A DNA stretch of 64,000 bases from positions 248,001 through 312,000 of the forward strand of contig JAKVCS010000003.1 of assembly GCA_022448365.1 (NCBI GenBank), in the 5' to 3' direction. The stretch is from Saccharospirillaceae bacterium. Lineage in GTDB: Bacteria > Pseudomonadota > Gammaproteobacteria > Pseudomonadales > Oceanobacteraceae. Positions within the stretch are counted from its first letter, which is position 1. Every line of letters begins with the position of its first letter. This document shows positions 8,078 through 18,697 of this stretch, one piece after another. The position numbers and the translations under genes were made by a program. The notes beneath the pieces are model-generated. The model searched no databases, was not told where the DNA came from, and worked only from the letters and a program-made list of their open reading frames with translations.

Positions 8078-8949
8078 AACTGCACCTCTGTCAAAAATTG
8101 TGACACCTGTTGAGCAACGTCCACGGCCGTAGACTCCTCCAGATGAAAGTGGTGATGGCCATCAATAGTTACAAAGTGCTTTTTCGTTAAGTACGACAGA
8201 CGCAGATCAAACATCGATTTTGGAATAAAGCTATGACTTGCGCGAATAACAAGTACCTCACAGACAATCTGGTTGAAAAAACCTCGCACCATGTCTTCCG
8301 TCATTCTTACCTTTGAGGCGTGGCGCAATCTCGGGTCGGTGCGCCAGCTAAACCCATCCCCTGAAGCTGTGAGGTTCCGTTCCACTACTGGACGAATACA
8401 GTGCTGTGATAATACCGGATCTTTCGCCGTTCTTGCCTCAAGTGCCTTCTCCACCGAAGCATAGAGCCCTGTTCGGCTGCCACGCCCCTTTCTGCGGATA
8501 ACATCCTCAACCCCCTTCCTTAGCTGCTCCGCAACCTGACTCGGCGGCGTAGACAATGGACCTATCGCATCCAATGCCGACACAGACAATACCTGCTCCG
8601 GGAAACTGGCTGCACAGATAAATGCCGTTGCAGCACCCATCGAATGCCCTACCAAATGCGCTTTTGAATCAAGTTGCCGCAATACCTCCACAATCGCTGT
8701 GGTTGTTTCCCAGATGTAATAATCACCACCATCCGCGAGCCAGTCTGAATGACCGTGCCCCGGCAGATCCAGTGCCAGTAAGCGATATCCGTCAGCAACG
8801 ACAGCCGGTGCAAATCGATCAAAGCTGGCTGCGTTATCAAGCCAACCATGCAGCGCGACAACAACCGGAGCATCCGAGTTCTGCCAGTCTCCCCATTCAA
8901 CACCGGCAATGCAGCCCCCAGCCGTATCGAATACCTTGTCTTGTTTCAT
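8074..8949 (-). CDS. Alpha/beta hydrolase
   Basis: A 291-residue cytoplasmic alpha/beta hydrolase. Seen in order are the oxyanion segment LHGWLDNAASF, the DLPGHGHSD turn, the nucleophile elbow GHSMGA and a late DGHHHFHLE that supplies the catalytic histidine. The start at 8949 is chosen because GGAAGAG lies eight bases upstream and the ATG overlaps the stop of the previous hydrolase gene; the frame stays open to 9036 but those residues are unrelated. Members of this family are mostly esterases or epoxide hydrolases; the substrate here is unknown. Confidence 0.88.
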   Translation of the reverse strand: MKQDKVFDTAGGCIAGVEWGDWQNSDAPVVVALHGWLDNAASFDRFAPAVVADGYRLLALDLPGHGHSDWLADGGDYYIWETTTAIVEVLRQLDSKAHLVGHSMGAATAFICAASFPEQVLSVSALDAIGPLSTPPSQVAEQLRKGVEDVIRRKGRGSRTGLYASVEKALEARTAKDPVLSQHCIRPVVERNLTASGDGFSWRTDPRLRHASKVRMTEDMVRGFFNQIVCEVLVIRASHSFIPKSMFDLRLSYLTKKHFVTIDGHHHFHLEESTAVDVAQQVSQFLTEVQL

Positions 8950-9761
8950 AACATCTCTTCCAACAACTGAAGAATCAGATCGGCGGTTGCATGGGGGTGC
9001 TCCAACGGAAACATATGACCTCCGGGTAACCAGCACAGTTTCATGCCAACCTTACTTTTCATTCTTGCGCCATTGGATGGCCAGAACACGTCACTGTTAC
9101 GCCCGGCAATAACCGCAGATGGCATCGCCAGTGGTTTATCGCTGCGCACGTTATGTGGGATTGTGCGATAGATTTTCATTTCAGTGTCCGGGTCGAAGCG
9201 CAATCTCACGCCTTTCTCAGGGTCGTCTGCATTGACGTATTCAGTCCCCGCACTGACATAATTACGCAGAGATTCCGGGTGAAAACGTTTCATCAGTGAT
9301 TTGCCAGAGAAATATTCCATCGCCTCCTGCTGATCTGACCAATGCTGTCGTCTACCATCGGTGCGCCCCGCTGGCGTAACACGGTCCGCCAGATTCCAGC
9401 GTTTTAACATCCTGAAGCCGAACGCCTGCATTGGCGTCAGAACTGGCGCATCAAGCATTATTAACCCCTTGATAAGGTCAGGTCGATGACGCGCCACCAT
9501 ATAACTGAGCAGGCCGCCTAACGAGTGACCCACCGCAATCACAGGCCTTGAGTAGTTTTGCTCAAAGTAATGCGTGAGCTCCTGTTCAAGTTCAGCCCAG
9601 TTATCAGTAACCGGGTATTGAGGCTGATGCCCAAGCCGATCGATTGTTCTGACATCATAATGTTCAGCCAATTGATCCAGTAAGGTTTGATAACTCCCGG
9701 CAGGAAAGCCATTGGCATGTGAGAAATGCAGGATGTCAGGAAAATCAGATTGAGACTTCAT
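8946..9761 (-). CDS. Alpha/beta hydrolase
   Basis: A 271-residue alpha/beta hydrolase, first gene of a minus-strand run with a second hydrolase and a DUF1461 membrane protein, coupled by an ATGA overlap. It has FSHANGFPAGSY near the oxyanion hole, the nucleophile motif GHSLGG near residue 80, and a late PGGHMFPLEHP with the catalytic histidine. This is a different subfamily from its neighbour. Substrate unknown; the pairing of two hydrolases suggests a shared lipid or ester substrate, but that is only inference. Confidence 0.88.
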   Translation of the reverse strand: MKSQSDFPDILHFSHANGFPAGSYQTLLDQLAEHYDVRTIDRLGHQPQYPVTDNWAELEQELTHYFEQNYSRPVIAVGHSLGGLLSYMVARHRPDLIKGLIMLDAPVLTPMQAFGFRMLKRWNLADRVTPAGRTDGRRQHWSDQQEAMEYFSGKSLMKRFHPESLRNYVSAGTEYVNADDPEKGVRLRFDPDTEMKIYRTIPHNVRSDKPLAMPSAVIAGRNSDVFWPSNGARMKSKVGMKLCWLPGGHMFPLEHPHATADLILQLLEEML

Positions 9762-9775
9762 GATTGGCCAAGGTT

Positions 9776-9808
9776 ATAAGCAAAAGCCGGAAGCTACCTT
9801 TTGCTTAT
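9776..9808 (-). terminator. Hairpin downstream of sixA
   Basis: An 11-bp perfect stem (arms 9776-9786 and 9798-9808) with an 11-base loop lies between sixA and the next minus-strand gene. Its arms are A-rich and T-rich, but no clean T-run follows, so it may be a weak terminator or an mRNA-stabilising hairpin. Confidence 0.4.
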
Positions 9809-9847
9809 TCAGATGACAAGGGGAATTGGGGACTGATCGACCCCGGA

Positions 9848-10327
9848 TTAGTGCTTATCGAGTGCCGGATACCATAGGGATGCAACCGACATACAGCCAG
9901 AGGCGGCAATATCACCTTCCAACACCCAGCATTCGGCCGGCGACCACGGCTGATCATAAATTTGTCCATCGACCAGCTGAGCCGCCAGTCGACCCACGAG
10001 CGGCAAATGTGAAACCAACACAATATCCGTTTGCTCTGTCGCCAGTTGTTCGACCAGCCGCTCTAACCTTCCGTGCGGCACGATCTCTTCGTATTCCTTT
10101 AGCGGCAAAGACGTTGCAAACGCGATTGCCTCCGCTGTCTGGCGAGCCCTGAGGTAAGGACTGGCATAGATCGTGGCACCAGCCGACAGGTTGCCATCCG
10201 CCAACATTTCAGCCAGCCAACGGCCAGCACCCTGTGCTTCTCTCAGGCCCTTATCGGTCAGCTGACGTAACGGATCTTCATCCGCACCAATTTCAGCAGT
10301 TCCATGTCGAACAATACAAAGCCTCAT
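9848..10327 (-). CDS. sixA: Phosphohistidine phosphatase SixA
   Basis: A 159-residue single-domain histidine phosphatase. The catalytic RHG occurs at residues 7-9 and the second histidine in SHLPLVGRL; ASPYLRARQTAE is the typical middle motif. In E. coli SixA removes phosphate from the histidine-containing phosphotransfer protein NPr of the nitrogen PTS (and was first linked to ArcB). The length matches the family (about 160). It follows a DUF4389 gene by five bases on the minus strand and gpsA upstream of that, an order seen in several gammaproteobacteria. Confidence 0.9.
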   Translation of the reverse strand: MRLCIVRHGTAEIGADEDPLRQLTDKGLREAQGAGRWLAEMLADGNLSAGATIYASPYLRARQTAEAIAFATSLPLKEYEEIVPHGRLERLVEQLATEQTDIVLVSHLPLVGRLAAQLVDGQIYDQPWSPAECWVLEGDIAASGCMSVASLWYPALDKH

Positions 10328-10332
10328 GATCG

Positions 10333-10611
10333 CTAGACCCTGGATTCAGGCCAATCCTGAAATGGATATGGCTTATCTTCGGTCGCTCCGGACAGGTATT
10401 GCACGATCTGACCGATATACGCTCCAAGGCTGTCACCAAACTGCGCCAGAGCCGGATTAACATCACCGGTCAATAACCGAAAGCCCCACTGCGCTGCACC
10501 CAAAACCAAAATCACCAGGTCGAGAATGCGGTAAACTACAAAAAAACCGACCAAATAAATTGTTTTAAGCCAAAAGGCATCCGAAGTTACATTATCTTTC
10601 AGATCACTCAT
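10333..10611 (-). CDS. DUF4389 membrane protein
   Basis: A 92-residue protein with one or two membrane spans (about residues 16-40) and a short cytoplasmic tail ending in PYPFQDWP. The pattern matches the small DUF4389 family, often encoded next to gpsA and sixA in gammaproteobacteria. Its function is unknown. It lies between these two genes with gaps of 41 and 5 bp, so it is probably co-transcribed with them. Confidence 0.8.
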   Translation of the reverse strand: MSDLKDNVTSDAFWLKTIYLVGFFVVYRILDLVILVLGAAQWGFRLLTGDVNPALAQFGDSLGAYIGQIVQYLSGATEDKPYPFQDWPESRV

Positions 10612-10652
10612 TTCAATCTCTCAAGCTAGGTAAAATTCAAAAAAAGCACAAA

Positions 10653-11678
10653 CTAAATTTCGCTGCGCGGCAAGGCAAACTCAACATCCGAAGCGTGCTC
10701 TCCAGCCATTAAGCCCTGAGCGACCAATCTTGGGTCAGCGCCGTTGAACAGAACCTCATTCGCTCCCATCACCAAAGGCATATAAATATCCAGTTCAGCG
10801 GCTTTTGCCCGGACATAGCGCAGCGTGTTGACACCCTCTGCCACTTCGCCCAGAGATTCAATCGCTTCATCCAGAGTCTTGCCTTCTCCGATGGCAAATC
10901 CGACCCGATAGTTGCGACTGAGTGGCGAGCTACAGGTTACTACCAGATCACCAACACCAGCCAGGCCAAGGAACGTTAATGGGTTGGCACCAAGTGCCAC
11001 AGCAAAACGGCTCATTTCGGCCAGGGAACGAGTAATAATCATGCTGCGGGAGTTTTCGCCCATGCCAAGCGCGGCGACAAACCCCGACACAATGGCATAT
11101 ATATTTTTCAGAGCACCACTCAATTCAACGCCATAGAGGTCATCTGAAGCATAAACACGAAAGTAAGAACAGCTCAAACCTGACTGAACATTCCGACGTA
11201 AATCACTGTTTTTACTAGCAATAACAGTCGCCGCCAGCTCTCTTCGAGCGATTTCTTTAGCCAGATTCGGACCAGACAGAACGCCTACCGGATTATCAGG
11301 ACAGAGGTCCGACAACACCTGACTCATCAGCAGAAAGTTTTCCTGCTCAATTCCTTTTGTGGTGCTCACCAGTGCCTGATGAGGTTTCAGTCTTGCTGCA
11401 AAAGTAGAGACCACTTCGCGCACTGAACGACTCGGCACAGAAACGAAAATCACATCAGCGTCTTCAATCACGGCAAAAAGATCCGTACTGGCTGTTAGCG
11501 CCGGATTTAGCTCGGTACCTGGCAAATACTTAGGATTGAGATGCTGCTCGTTAATGGCATCAGCAATGGCGGCATCCCGGAGCCATTGCACGGTTTGAAT
11601 ATCATTATCTGCAAGGATATTAGCGACAACAGTACCAAAACTGCCCCCGCCAATAACCGCGGCCTTATTAAAATTCAC
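10653..11678 (-). CDS. gpsA: Glycerol-3-phosphate dehydrogenase [NAD(P)+]
   Basis: Biosynthetic dehydrogenase that reduces dihydroxyacetone phosphate to sn-glycerol 3-phosphate, the backbone precursor for phospholipids. The N-terminal nucleotide-binding signature [16 protein letters not shown], the STKGIE segment, the [11 protein letters not shown] motif, the catalytic ALKNIYAI lysine and AEGVNT are all present. The 341-residue length matches the family. The start is a GTG at 11678 preceded by AGGGGGA. It sits downstream of the RssB/RssC-like pair with a 20-bp gap. Confidence 0.97.
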   Translation of the reverse strand: MNFNKAAVIGGGSFGTVVANILADNDIQTVQWLRDAAIADAINEQHLNPKYLPGTELNPALTASTDLFAVIEDADVIFVSVPSRSVREVVSTFAARLKPHQALVSTTKGIEQENFLLMSQVLSDLCPDNPVGVLSGPNLAKEIARRELAATVIASKNSDLRRNVQSGLSCSYFRVYASDDLYGVELSGALKNIYAIVSGFVAALGMGENSRSMIITRSLAEMSRFAVALGANPLTFLGLAGVGDLVVTCSSPLSRNYRVGFAIGEGKTLDEAIESLGEVAEGVNTLRYVRAKAAELDIYMPLVMGANEVLFNGADPRLVAQGLMAGEHASDVEFALPRSEI

Positions 11679-11698
11679 ACATCCCCCTATCGGGTGCT

Positions 11699-12193
11699 TC
11701 AGCAGTTGTGACGATCAGACTCTAAACAGTCCACCAGTTCTCTAAATACGTCCTTATTTTTGTCATTCAACCCCATCAGTACTTTATGAGCGGCAATTAC
11801 CTGCTCCCGGGCTTCATCTTCGGTAACAGAATCCGCAACCCACTGACAAAAATCGGCCGGATCTTCGAACGGTTCATCAATAATATGGAAAACCTGATCA
11901 AACCCCATACTTAATAAGATACGCGTAATACCTGGGTTTGGGCTGGAAATGGTGGGCGTGATCGCAAAACGATCCCGGCATAAGATAGAAATTTTAGCGA
12001 TCTGCCCTAATGTTGTGCTGTCTACACCTTCAGCCAGCGACAAATCAATCACTACATTAGTAAAGTCAGGGCGCTCAAGAATATCGTCGAGATATTTCTC
12101 CAGCGCTGAACACAAATTCAGACGGACATCGCCTCGCAAGCGGATAATATGCGTGCCGTTATGAAAGGCGACCAATACTTCACCTGATGTCAT
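11699..12193 (-). CDS. rssC: STAS-domain anti-sigma factor antagonist, RssC-like
   Basis: A 164-residue protein whose first 100 residues form a STAS domain. The usual phosphorylation-site region appears as [14 protein letters not shown], so a Ser/Thr target is kept near residue 59. The C-terminal 60 residues are helical and are not part of the core domain. Its start overlaps the stop of the PP2C response regulator by the ATGA arrangement, matching the rssB-rssC pair of Pseudomonas. In such pairs the phosphatase dephosphorylates the STAS protein, which then captures an anti-sigma factor. The symbol rests on synteny plus domain content. Confidence 0.8.
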   Translation of the reverse strand: MTSGEVLVAFHNGTHIIRLRGDVRLNLCSALEKYLDDILERPDFTNVVIDLSLAEGVDSTTLGQIAKISILCRDRFAITPTISSPNPGITRILLSMGFDQVFHIIDEPFEDPADFCQWVADSVTEDEAREQVIAAHKVLMGLNDKNKDVFRELVDCLESDRHNC

Positions 12194-13362
12194 ACGGAAC
12201 CTCGAGCTATCGATACCATGGCAATATCGTCCGGAACTTCAGCTCCGGCCCGAACACCCAACGCTTCAGCAAGGCGCTCGATATTACCCTGACTCTCTAT
12301 CGCCGTAGCTAACAGAGCGTCCTCTTTTTCATTCAAGGTTGATTCTGGCATGATTTCCAGTATTCCATCGGAAAACATTAGTAAAGAAAAGTTCTCGGGC
12401 AACGTCATTGTGTATTCCTGATAGCTGGCCTCCGGGAATAACCCAACCGGCATCGCGCGCCCTTCCAAATAACTGGCGCGATTTTCAGCAAGCATAATCG
12501 GCATCGGAAAATGACCGCCGACACTATACAACAACTGGTTCGTTTTAACGCACAAGACGCCATAAAACATGGTCAGATGCTTATCCAGTTCCGAGGCATG
12601 AAGCTCAGAATTAACCCGCGACAGCACTTGAGCCGGGTGCAATACGTCGGCACTGGAGCCACGTTTGTAATTGCGCTTCAGGCGATAGGTCAGATTTTTC
12701 AGCAACACGGTGACAAACGCCGAAGAGGCCCCGTGTCCTGACACATCAGCGATGTAAAATACAAGCCGATCATCATCAAGTTCGAAGTAGTCGAGAAAGT
12801 CACCGCTGAGCATAAGCGAGGGAGTAACGGAATGACGACAGCGAATTTGTTTGAAGTCGAGCGGTTCCGGCAACATACGCAACTGCGCCTGACGCCCGGC
12901 TAACTGATCATTGCGCAGCTCATCCAAGCCGCGCTGGAGCTCGGTATTGGTCTTTTCAAGATACTCGCGGTACGCGCTGTTTTCTTCTTCCAACTGAGCA
13001 CGCTGAAGCGCTTTTGTCAGTGAATGATGCAATACTTCGAGGTCGATGATCGGTTTCACCAGATAATCGTCTGCGCCGAACCGTAAAGCTTGTACCACAT
13101 CATCCATAACACCCGCTCCTGAAACGACAATAACGGGCAACAATGGACGGCGCGCCTTTATCACCTGCAGCAGCTCTATACCGCCAACACCGGGCATCTT
13201 AAGGTCGCAAATGACGGCATCGACACGGTGCTCATCCAGCACGACAAGACCGGCAGACGCAGAATCAGCAGTCAACATTGAAAAGTTGCAGTCATCAAGG
13301 TAAGCCGCAATGCTATCGCGAACTAATGAGTCGTCATCAATGACCAGCACGGCTGTGGCCAT
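12190..13362 (-). CDS. rssB: Response regulator with PP2C phosphatase output, RssB-like
   Basis: A 390-residue two-domain regulator. Residues 1-120 are a receiver domain (DDDSLVRD acidic pocket, phospho-acceptor in VICDLKMPG near residue 54, and KPI lysine near 103). A coiled linker spans about 125-165. Residues about 175-388 are a SpoIIE-type PP2C phosphatase: SGDFLDY, ADVSGHGASSAF, and the late LMFSDGILE and PDDIAM metal motifs. The receiver plus PP2C layout with an adjacent STAS partner is the RssB arrangement of Pseudomonas, acting on the general stress response sigma factor pathway. No kinase/anti-sigma protein gene is found in the window. Confidence 0.88.
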   Translation of the reverse strand: MATAVLVIDDDSLVRDSIAAYLDDCNFSMLTADSASAGLVVLDEHRVDAVICDLKMPGVGGIELLQVIKARRPLLPVIVVSGAGVMDDVVQALRFGADDYLVKPIIDLEVLHHSLTKALQRAQLEEENSAYREYLEKTNTELQRGLDELRNDQLAGRQAQLRMLPEPLDFKQIRCRHSVTPSLMLSGDFLDYFELDDDRLVFYIADVSGHGASSAFVTVLLKNLTYRLKRNYKRGSSADVLHPAQVLSRVNSELHASELDKHLTMFYGVLCVKTNQLLYSVGGHFPMPIMLAENRASYLEGRAMPVGLFPEASYQEYTMTLPENFSLLMFSDGILEIMPESTLNEKEDALLATAIESQGNIERLAEALGVRAGAEVPDDIAMVSIARGSV

Positions 13363-13583
13363 TTACGCCTCCCATCATTGTTAGGAGTGGCGAACGTTAC
13401 CGCCATATCACGGGGGTTGCAATCCCGAGTGGTAAATTTGTGGTTCAGGTATTTAGAATTTTAATTACCGAACTTTCCTGACTATCATTGGTACTGTGCA
13501 GCACCAGCATTGTGTCGGCACAGGTTATGCTGAATTATCGAAAAACAATAATCAGAAACGGTAGGTCATCCAAGGAGAATCTC

Positions 13584-13886
13584 ATGTCAAATCTGGCTCG
13601 GAATTTCGACGAAAAACGGGACTACATTCGCATGCAGGTGGACACAAAAGCCACGCTCACGCTAAGCACAGGACAGAGTTATCAGGTTACATGCATTGAC
13701 CTGAGCTCCAGCGGCGTTCAGCTGAAAAGCCAGGAGCCAATTCCAGCTAACTCGGCCGGCGAACTGAAAGTACAAAGCGGTGGTGGCTCAACACCGCCGC
13801 TGCATGCCAGAGTTTCGACTTGTCGTGTACAGGCACTGGACGGTGGCGACTATCGGATTGGCTTGAGTATTGACTCGTTCATCTGA
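13584..13886 (+). CDS. PilZ-domain protein (canonical c-di-GMP motifs)
   Basis: A 100-residue stand-alone PilZ domain. Both binding motifs are present: an arginine cluster at the N-terminus (EKRDYIRM, matching RxxxR) and DLSSSG near residue 48. It is therefore likely to bind cyclic di-GMP. The start at 13584 follows a strong AAGGAGA at 13572; the frame is open to 13488 without a site. It is divergent from the RssB-like gene, and a surface or motility output is likely but the partner is unknown. Confidence 0.85.
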   Translation: MSNLARNFDEKRDYIRMQVDTKATLTLSTGQSYQVTCIDLSSSGVQLKSQEPIPANSAGELKVQSGGGSTPPLHARVSTCRVQALDGGDYRIGLSIDSFI

Positions 13887-13892
13887 GTGAGA

Positions 13893-13915
13893 AAGCCGGA
13901 GACACATTCCGGCTT
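13893..13915 (+). terminator. Hairpin after the PilZ gene
   Basis: An 8-bp GC-rich stem (13893-13900 and 13908-13915) begins seven bases after the stop codon of the PilZ gene. It is followed by an A-rich stretch, not a T-run, so Rho-independent termination is only possible, not proven. Confidence 0.4.
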
Positions 13916-14029
13916 CAAAACAACCCCGTTGCCCGGTATAACGTCAATCAGTGTGGCGGGATGTTACCCAAATGGTAACTCAATGATATGAAGTAGCTAT
14001 ACAGAACCGCAGAGTCTCACAGGCAACCA

Positions 14030-14623
14030 TCATTTAAAATAAGCGTTGTCTGACTGAGTGTGATCCGTTTCGTCACGTACACCAGTGACTTCGGGAATCT
14101 TGGCGACCAAACTGGCCTCAACGCCATCTTTCAAGGTCATATCAACAGCGCTACAACCCTGACAACCGCCACCGAATTTCAATACGGCGATACCTTCTTC
14201 GGTCAGATCAACCAGACTGACTTCCCCACCATGAGCCGCCAGCCCCGGATTGATTTCGGTATACAGAAGGTAGTTAATGCGCTCCTCCACCGGACTGTCA
14301 GCATTTACCTTGGGCATCTTGGCATTTGGCGCCTTGATCGTCAGCTGACCTCCCATCCGGTCTTTGGCAAAGTCGATCTTAGACTCGTCCAGGTAGGGAA
14401 TACTCATCGCTTCGACATAAACGCGCAGCTTTTCCATTTGCTGCAGTTCATCATTAGGACTGACTTCTTCAGGACGACAATACGCAAGGCAAGTTTCTGC
14501 ATACTTGGTGCCCGGCTGCGTGATAAAGATGCGCACGGCCATACCTTCGGTATTTTGCTTTTCCAGCAATTCCGCCAGATAAGTTTCAGCATCCGGAGTT
14601 ATATTTACGTAAGTCGTCATCAT
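14030..14623 (-). CDS. nfuA: Fe/S biogenesis protein NfuA
   Basis: Carrier that accepts and delivers [4Fe-4S] clusters to target proteins under oxidative stress or iron limitation. The N-terminal half is an inactive A-type carrier domain (VRIFITQPG). The C-terminal half is the Nfu domain with the cluster-binding CxxC in [20 protein letters not shown] links the halves as in E. coli. About 197 residues, as expected. The ATG at 14623 (or the next codon) follows GAGGTG; a TTG further out would add five residues. It is divergent from metH across 303 bp. Confidence 0.95.
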   Translation of the reverse strand: MMTTYVNITPDAETYLAELLEKQNTEGMAVRIFITQPGTKYAETCLAYCRPEEVSPNDELQQMEKLRVYVEAMSIPYLDESKIDFAKDRMGGQLTIKAPNAKMPKVNADSPVEERINYLLYTEINPGLAAHGGEVSLVDLTEEGIAVLKFGGGCQGCSAVDMTLKDGVEASLVAKIPEVTGVRDETDHTQSDNAYFK

Positions 14624-14926
14624 CTTCACCTCAATCAAGTGGCGCCATATTACCTAATAGTACCGTCTGACGAAACACCCAGACATAGCTGGCTGGCAAG
14701 ATAGATTGTTGCATTTGAGCTGAGCAACGCGGCCAGAAAACTCGGATTAGTGCTGAAATTTTTTCAACTTAAATCACGCTTTCCTCATAGATAGCTCAGC
14801 AACACCATGAAACCGCCATTTTGATGCACTCAGACCGCTTGAATAATATAGGGCGTGAGTGTGAAGCATCACATCGCTTTGCTACAATGCCGCGCCATTT
14901 TTCCGTCCACAGCCACAGGTTTTACC
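14624..14926. other. Divergent promoter region nfuA / metH
   Basis: The 303 bp between nfuA and metH hold a MetR-type box (14754-14766) and a TACAAT that could be the metH -10 element at 14883-14888. No cobalamin or SAM riboswitch consensus was recognised. The nfuA side shows no IscR-type box that I could identify by eye. Confidence 0.45.
14754..14766 (+). promoter_or_regulatory. Candidate MetR box upstream of metH
   Basis: TGAA-N5-TTCA matches the MetR consensus exactly and lies about 160 bp before the metH start. MetR activates metH and metE with homocysteine in enteric bacteria. Eight defined bases are expected about once per window by chance, so location carries most of the weight. Confidence 0.4.
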
Positions 14927-17900
14927 ATGACTGACAACCAGACCAGCCATAACTTAACTGAGTTACGCCAACAACGTATTGCACAGTTAAAAGCCAATAT
15001 GGAACAACGCATCCATATACTGGACGGTGGTATGGGAACCCTGATTCAATCTCATCAGCTGGAAGAGCCGGATTACCGTGGCGAGCGTTTCGCTGATTTA
15101 GTGCAGGAGGTGAAAGGTAATAATGACTTACTGGTAATTACCCAACCTGAAATTATTGCTGGCATTCACCGCCAATACTTCATGGCGGGTGCTGACATTG
15201 TTGAAACCAACACATTTAACTCCACTCGCGTTTCTCAAGCCGATTACCAACTCGAAGCACTGGTGCCAGAACTGAACACCGCTGCAGCCGCTTTGGCTCG
15301 CAAGGTCGCTGACGAAGTTGAGGCTGAGACAGGCATCCCGCGCTACGTTGCAGGCGTACTTGGCCCAACCAGCAAAACCGCATCCATTAGTCCCGACGTA
15401 AACGACCCAGGCTACCGCAACATCACTTTTGACCAGCTGGTAGAGGAATATATTGAAGCCACTGAAAGCCTGATGGATGGCGGCGCCGATATTATTCTTA
15501 TTGAAACGGTGTTCGACACCCTGAACGCGAAAGCGGCTATTTTCGCGGTACAGGAGGCATTCGAGCGGAAAGGCGAAGAACTGCCAATTATGATCTCTGG
15601 CACCATTACTGATGCTTCCGGGCGAACACTATCTGGTCAAACGGCGGAAGCATTCTGGAACTCAGTTGCCCACGCCCGGCCTTTATCCGTCGGCCTGAAC
15701 TGTGCTCTGGGGGCAGAGGAACTGCGTCCTCATATTGAAGAACTGTCAAATAAGGTGTCAACCTTTGTTTCTGCTCACCCGAATGCCGGCCTGCCGAACG
15801 AGTTCGGTGAGTACGATCAATCGCCGGATGAAATGGCGGTGATTGTTGAAGAATTTGCTGCCAGCGGTTTCCTGAACATTGTTGGGGGCTGTTGCGGCAC
15901 CACTCCGCAACATATTGAAGCAGTGGCGAAGGCAGTGGCCAAACACCCTGCCCGGAAAATTCCTGAGATAAAGCGCGCTTGCCGTCTGTCTGGGCTGGAG
16001 CCTTTCAACTTCGATGAAGACAGCTTGTTCGTCAATGTCGGCGAACGTGCCAACGTCACTGGCTCCGCTCGATTTAAGCGTCTGATCAAAGAGGAAGCTT
16101 ACGACGAAGCACTGGAAGTCGCACGAGTACAAGTAGAAAACGGCGCCCAGATTATCGACATTAATATGGACGAAGGCATGTTGGACTCTGAGGCCGCCAT
16201 GGTACGCTACCTCAACCTGATTGCCTCGGAGCCGGATATATCCCGTGTACCGATCATGGTTGACTCCTCCAAATGGGAGATCATTGAAGCCGGTTTAAAA
16301 TGCATTCAGGGCAAGGCGGTGGTGAACTCAATTTCCCTGAAAGAAGGTGAAGACGAGTTTATCGAAAAGGCCAAGCGCTGTATGCGCTTTGGCGCTGCGG
16401 TTGTGGTAATGGCATTTGACGAAGCCGGCCAGGCCGATACCGTCGCCCGCAAAAATGAAATCTGTGAACGCTCTTACCGGGTACTGGTTGATAAAGTTGG
16501 CTTCCCGGCGGAAGACATTATCTTCGACCCGAATATCTTTGCGGTTGCCACCGGCATCGAAGAACACAACAATTACGCCGTTGATTTTATCGACAGCTGT
16601 GAATTCATAACCAGCAACCTTCCCTACGCAAAAATCTCGGGTGGTGTGAGTAACGTGTCGTTCTCGTTCCGCGGCAACGAGCCAGTTCGTGAAGCGATCC
16701 ACTCGGTATTTCTTTATTACGCCATCAAGAATGGCATGAGCATGGGCATCGTTAACGCCGGTCAGTTGGCTGTATACGACGACCTACCGGCAGAATTAAA
16801 AGATCGTGTTGAAGATGTGATCCTAAACAAACACGAAGATGGCACCGATCGACTTCTCGAAATTGCTGAAAAGTACCGTGGCGATGGCGCCGTTCAGGAA
16901 AAAGAAAACGAAGCCTGGCGCGAGCTGCCAGTTCGTGAACGTCTGACCCATGCGCTTGTTAAGGGCATCAACACCTTTGTCGAGGAGGATACTGAAGAAG
17001 CACGTCAGATGTTCGACCGCCCAATTGAGGTGATCGAAGGCCCATTAATGGATGGTATGAACGTCGTAGGTGACCTGTTTGGTTCCGGCAAAATGTTCTT
17101 GCCCCAGGTGGTGAAAAGCGCCCGGGTAATGAAACAAGCCGTGGCCTATCTTCTGCCGTTCATTGAAAAAGAAAAAGGCGGTGAAGTGCAAACTCAGGGC
17201 AAGATCCTGATGGCAACCGTCAAAGGTGACGTCCACGATATCGGCAAAAACATTGTTGGCGTAGTTCTGCAATGTAATAACTTTGAGGTGATTGACCTCG
17301 GCGTGATGGTACCGGCAGAAAAAATCCTGAAAGTTGCTAAAGAAGAAAACTGCGACATCATTGGTCTGTCTGGCCTGATCACACCATCTTTAGACGAAAT
17401 GGTGCACGTAGCCCGGGAAATGCAACGCCTTGATTTCCACCTGCCGCTGCTGATTGGCGGTGCGACCACCTCCAAAGCCCACACAGCAGTAAAAATTGAG
17501 CCGCAGTACCAGCATGACATAGCAACCTACGTTGCCGATGCTTCGCGGGCCGTTGGTGTTGCCCAAAAACTGGTTAATCCGCAAGACAAGGCCGAGTTCA
17601 TCAGCGAGAGACGCGCGGAATATGAAAAAGTGCGCGAACGCAGTGCCAATCGAAAGTCCAAAGCACTGCTGACTTACAATGATGCCGTTGCGAATGGTTT
17701 CCAGGCAAACTGGCGTAGCCCGGATAACCCGGAGGGTTATGTTCCACCCAGACCGAACAGCCTGGGCATCACGGTCTATGAAGATTTCGATTTGGCCGAA
17801 CTGGTAAATTACATCGACTGGACGCCGTTTTTTATATCCTGGGAGCTGGCGGGTAAATTCCCACGCATTCTGGAAGACGAAGTTGTCGGCGAAGCGGCCA

Positions 17901-18670
17901 CCAACCTCTATAAAGATGCACAAGCAATGCTGAAACGCATCGTTAACGAGAAGCTATTTGTCGCCAAGGGAGTCGTAGGGTTCTGGCCCGCTCAGCGCCG
18001 GGGCTCCGACGACATCGTTGTCTTCAGTGCCGAGGAAGGTCGCAGCGATGAGGAAATCGCACTGCTGCACCACTTGCGCCAGCAAACCGACAAACCGAAC
18101 GACCAACCCAATTTCTCTCTCGCCGATTTCGTTGCGCCGGAAGGCACGGTTACTGACTACTTGGGCGCCTTTGTAGTCACTGCAGGACTGGAAACGGAAG
18201 AATTGGCAAAGGATTATGATAGCCAACACGATGACTACAACAGCATCATGATTAAGGCACTTGCCGATCGTCTCGCCGAAGCATTTGCAGAACGCATGCA
18301 CGAGATTGTGCGAAAAGAGACGTGGGGGTATGCAGCCGATGAAAGTCTGGACAACGACGCTCTGATCAAAGAGTCCTATAAAGGAATCCGTCCTGCACCA
18401 GGCTACCCTGCCTGTCCGGACCATACCGAGAAAACGGCACTGTTTAAACTACTGGATGCCAGCGCCGCAACCGGCGTAACCCTAACAGAAAATTTTGCCA
18501 TGTACCCTGCGGCGTCCGTCAGCGGTTGGTACTTCTCTCACCCGGAGGCCAAATATTTCGGTCTTGGTAAAATCGGTAAAGATCAGGTGGAAGACATCGC
18601 CCAACGCAAAGGATATGAACTGGAAACAATGGAACGCTGGTTGTCACCAAACTTGAGCTACGACCGCTAG
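14927..18670 (+). CDS. metH: Cobalamin-dependent methionine synthase
   Basis: Transfers a methyl group from 5-methyltetrahydrofolate via cob(I)alamin to homocysteine. The 1247-residue length fits the four-module enzyme. An N-terminal homocysteine domain (zinc ligands Cys 259, and Cys 322 with Cys 323 in GGCCGTTP) comes first, then the pterin-binding domain ([17 protein letters not shown] from about residue 365). Next is the cobalamin module with DVHDIGKN (axial His 770), and last a reactivation domain with the SAM-binding [12 protein letters not shown] stretch. The start at 14927 is chosen because the frame before it (to 14855) has no homology. It is followed by a strong terminator and stands alone. 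Confidence 0.97.
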   Translation: MTDNQTSHNLTELRQQRIAQLKANMEQRIHILDGGMGTLIQSHQLEEPDYRGERFADLVQEVKGNNDLLVITQPEIIAGIHRQYFMAGADIVETNTFNSTRVSQADYQLEALVPELNTAAAALARKVADEVEAETGIPRYVAGVLGPTSKTASISPDVNDPGYRNITFDQLVEEYIEATESLMDGGADIILIETVFDTLNAKAAIFAVQEAFERKGEELPIMISGTITDASGRTLSGQTAEAFWNSVAHARPLSVGLNCALGAEELRPHIEELSNKVSTFVSAHPNAGLPNEFGEYDQSPDEMAVIVEEFAASGFLNIVGGCCGTTPQHIEAVAKAVAKHPARKIPEIKRACRLSGLEPFNFDEDSLFVNVGERANVTGSARFKRLIKEEAYDEALEVARVQVENGAQIIDINMDEGMLDSEAAMVRYLNLIASEPDISRVPIMVDSSKWEIIEAGLKCIQGKAVVNSISLKEGEDEFIEKAKRCMRFGAAVVVMAFDEAGQADTVARKNEICERSYRVLVDKVGFPAEDIIFDPNIFAVATGIEEHNNYAVDFIDSCEFITSNLPYAKISGGVSNVSFSFRGNEPVREAIHSVFLYYAIKNGMSMGIVNAGQLAVYDDLPAELKDRVEDVILNKHEDGTDRLLEIAEKYRGDGAVQEKENEAWRELPVRERLTHALVKGINTFVEEDTEEARQMFDRPIEVIEGPLMDGMNVVGDLFGSGKMFLPQVVKSARVMKQAVAYLLPFIEKEKGGEVQTQGKILMATVKGDVHDIGKNIVGVVLQCNNFEVIDLGVMVPAEKILKVAKEENCDIIGLSGLITPSLDEMVHVAREMQRLDFHLPLLIGGATTSKAHTAVKIEPQYQHDIATYVADASRAVGVAQKLVNPQDKAEFISERRAEYEKVRERSANRKSKALLTYNDAVANGFQANWRSPDNPEGYVPPRPNSLGITVYEDFDLAELVNYIDWTPFFISWELAGKFPRILEDEVVGEAATNLYKDAQAMLKRIVNEKLFVAKGVVGFWPAQRRGSDDIVVFSAEEGRSDEEIALLHHLRQQTDKPNDQPNFSLADFVAPEGTVTDYLGAFVVTAGLETEELAKDYDSQHDDYNSIMIKALADRLAEAFAERMHEIVRKETWGYAADESLDNDALIKESYKGIRPAPGYPACPDHTEKTALFKLLDASAATGVTLTENFAMYPAASVSGWYFSHPEAKYFGLGKIGKDQVEDIAQRKGYELETMERWLSPNLSYDR

Positions 18671-18697
18671 CCGCCAAACTCATTAACATACCGCCTT

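Noticed and set aside
14624-14926. A cobalamin riboswitch upstream of metH
   Set aside because: I looked for the B12-box and the conserved arms of cobalamin riboswitches and saw none; only a short MetR-like box was found. Covariance search would be decisive.
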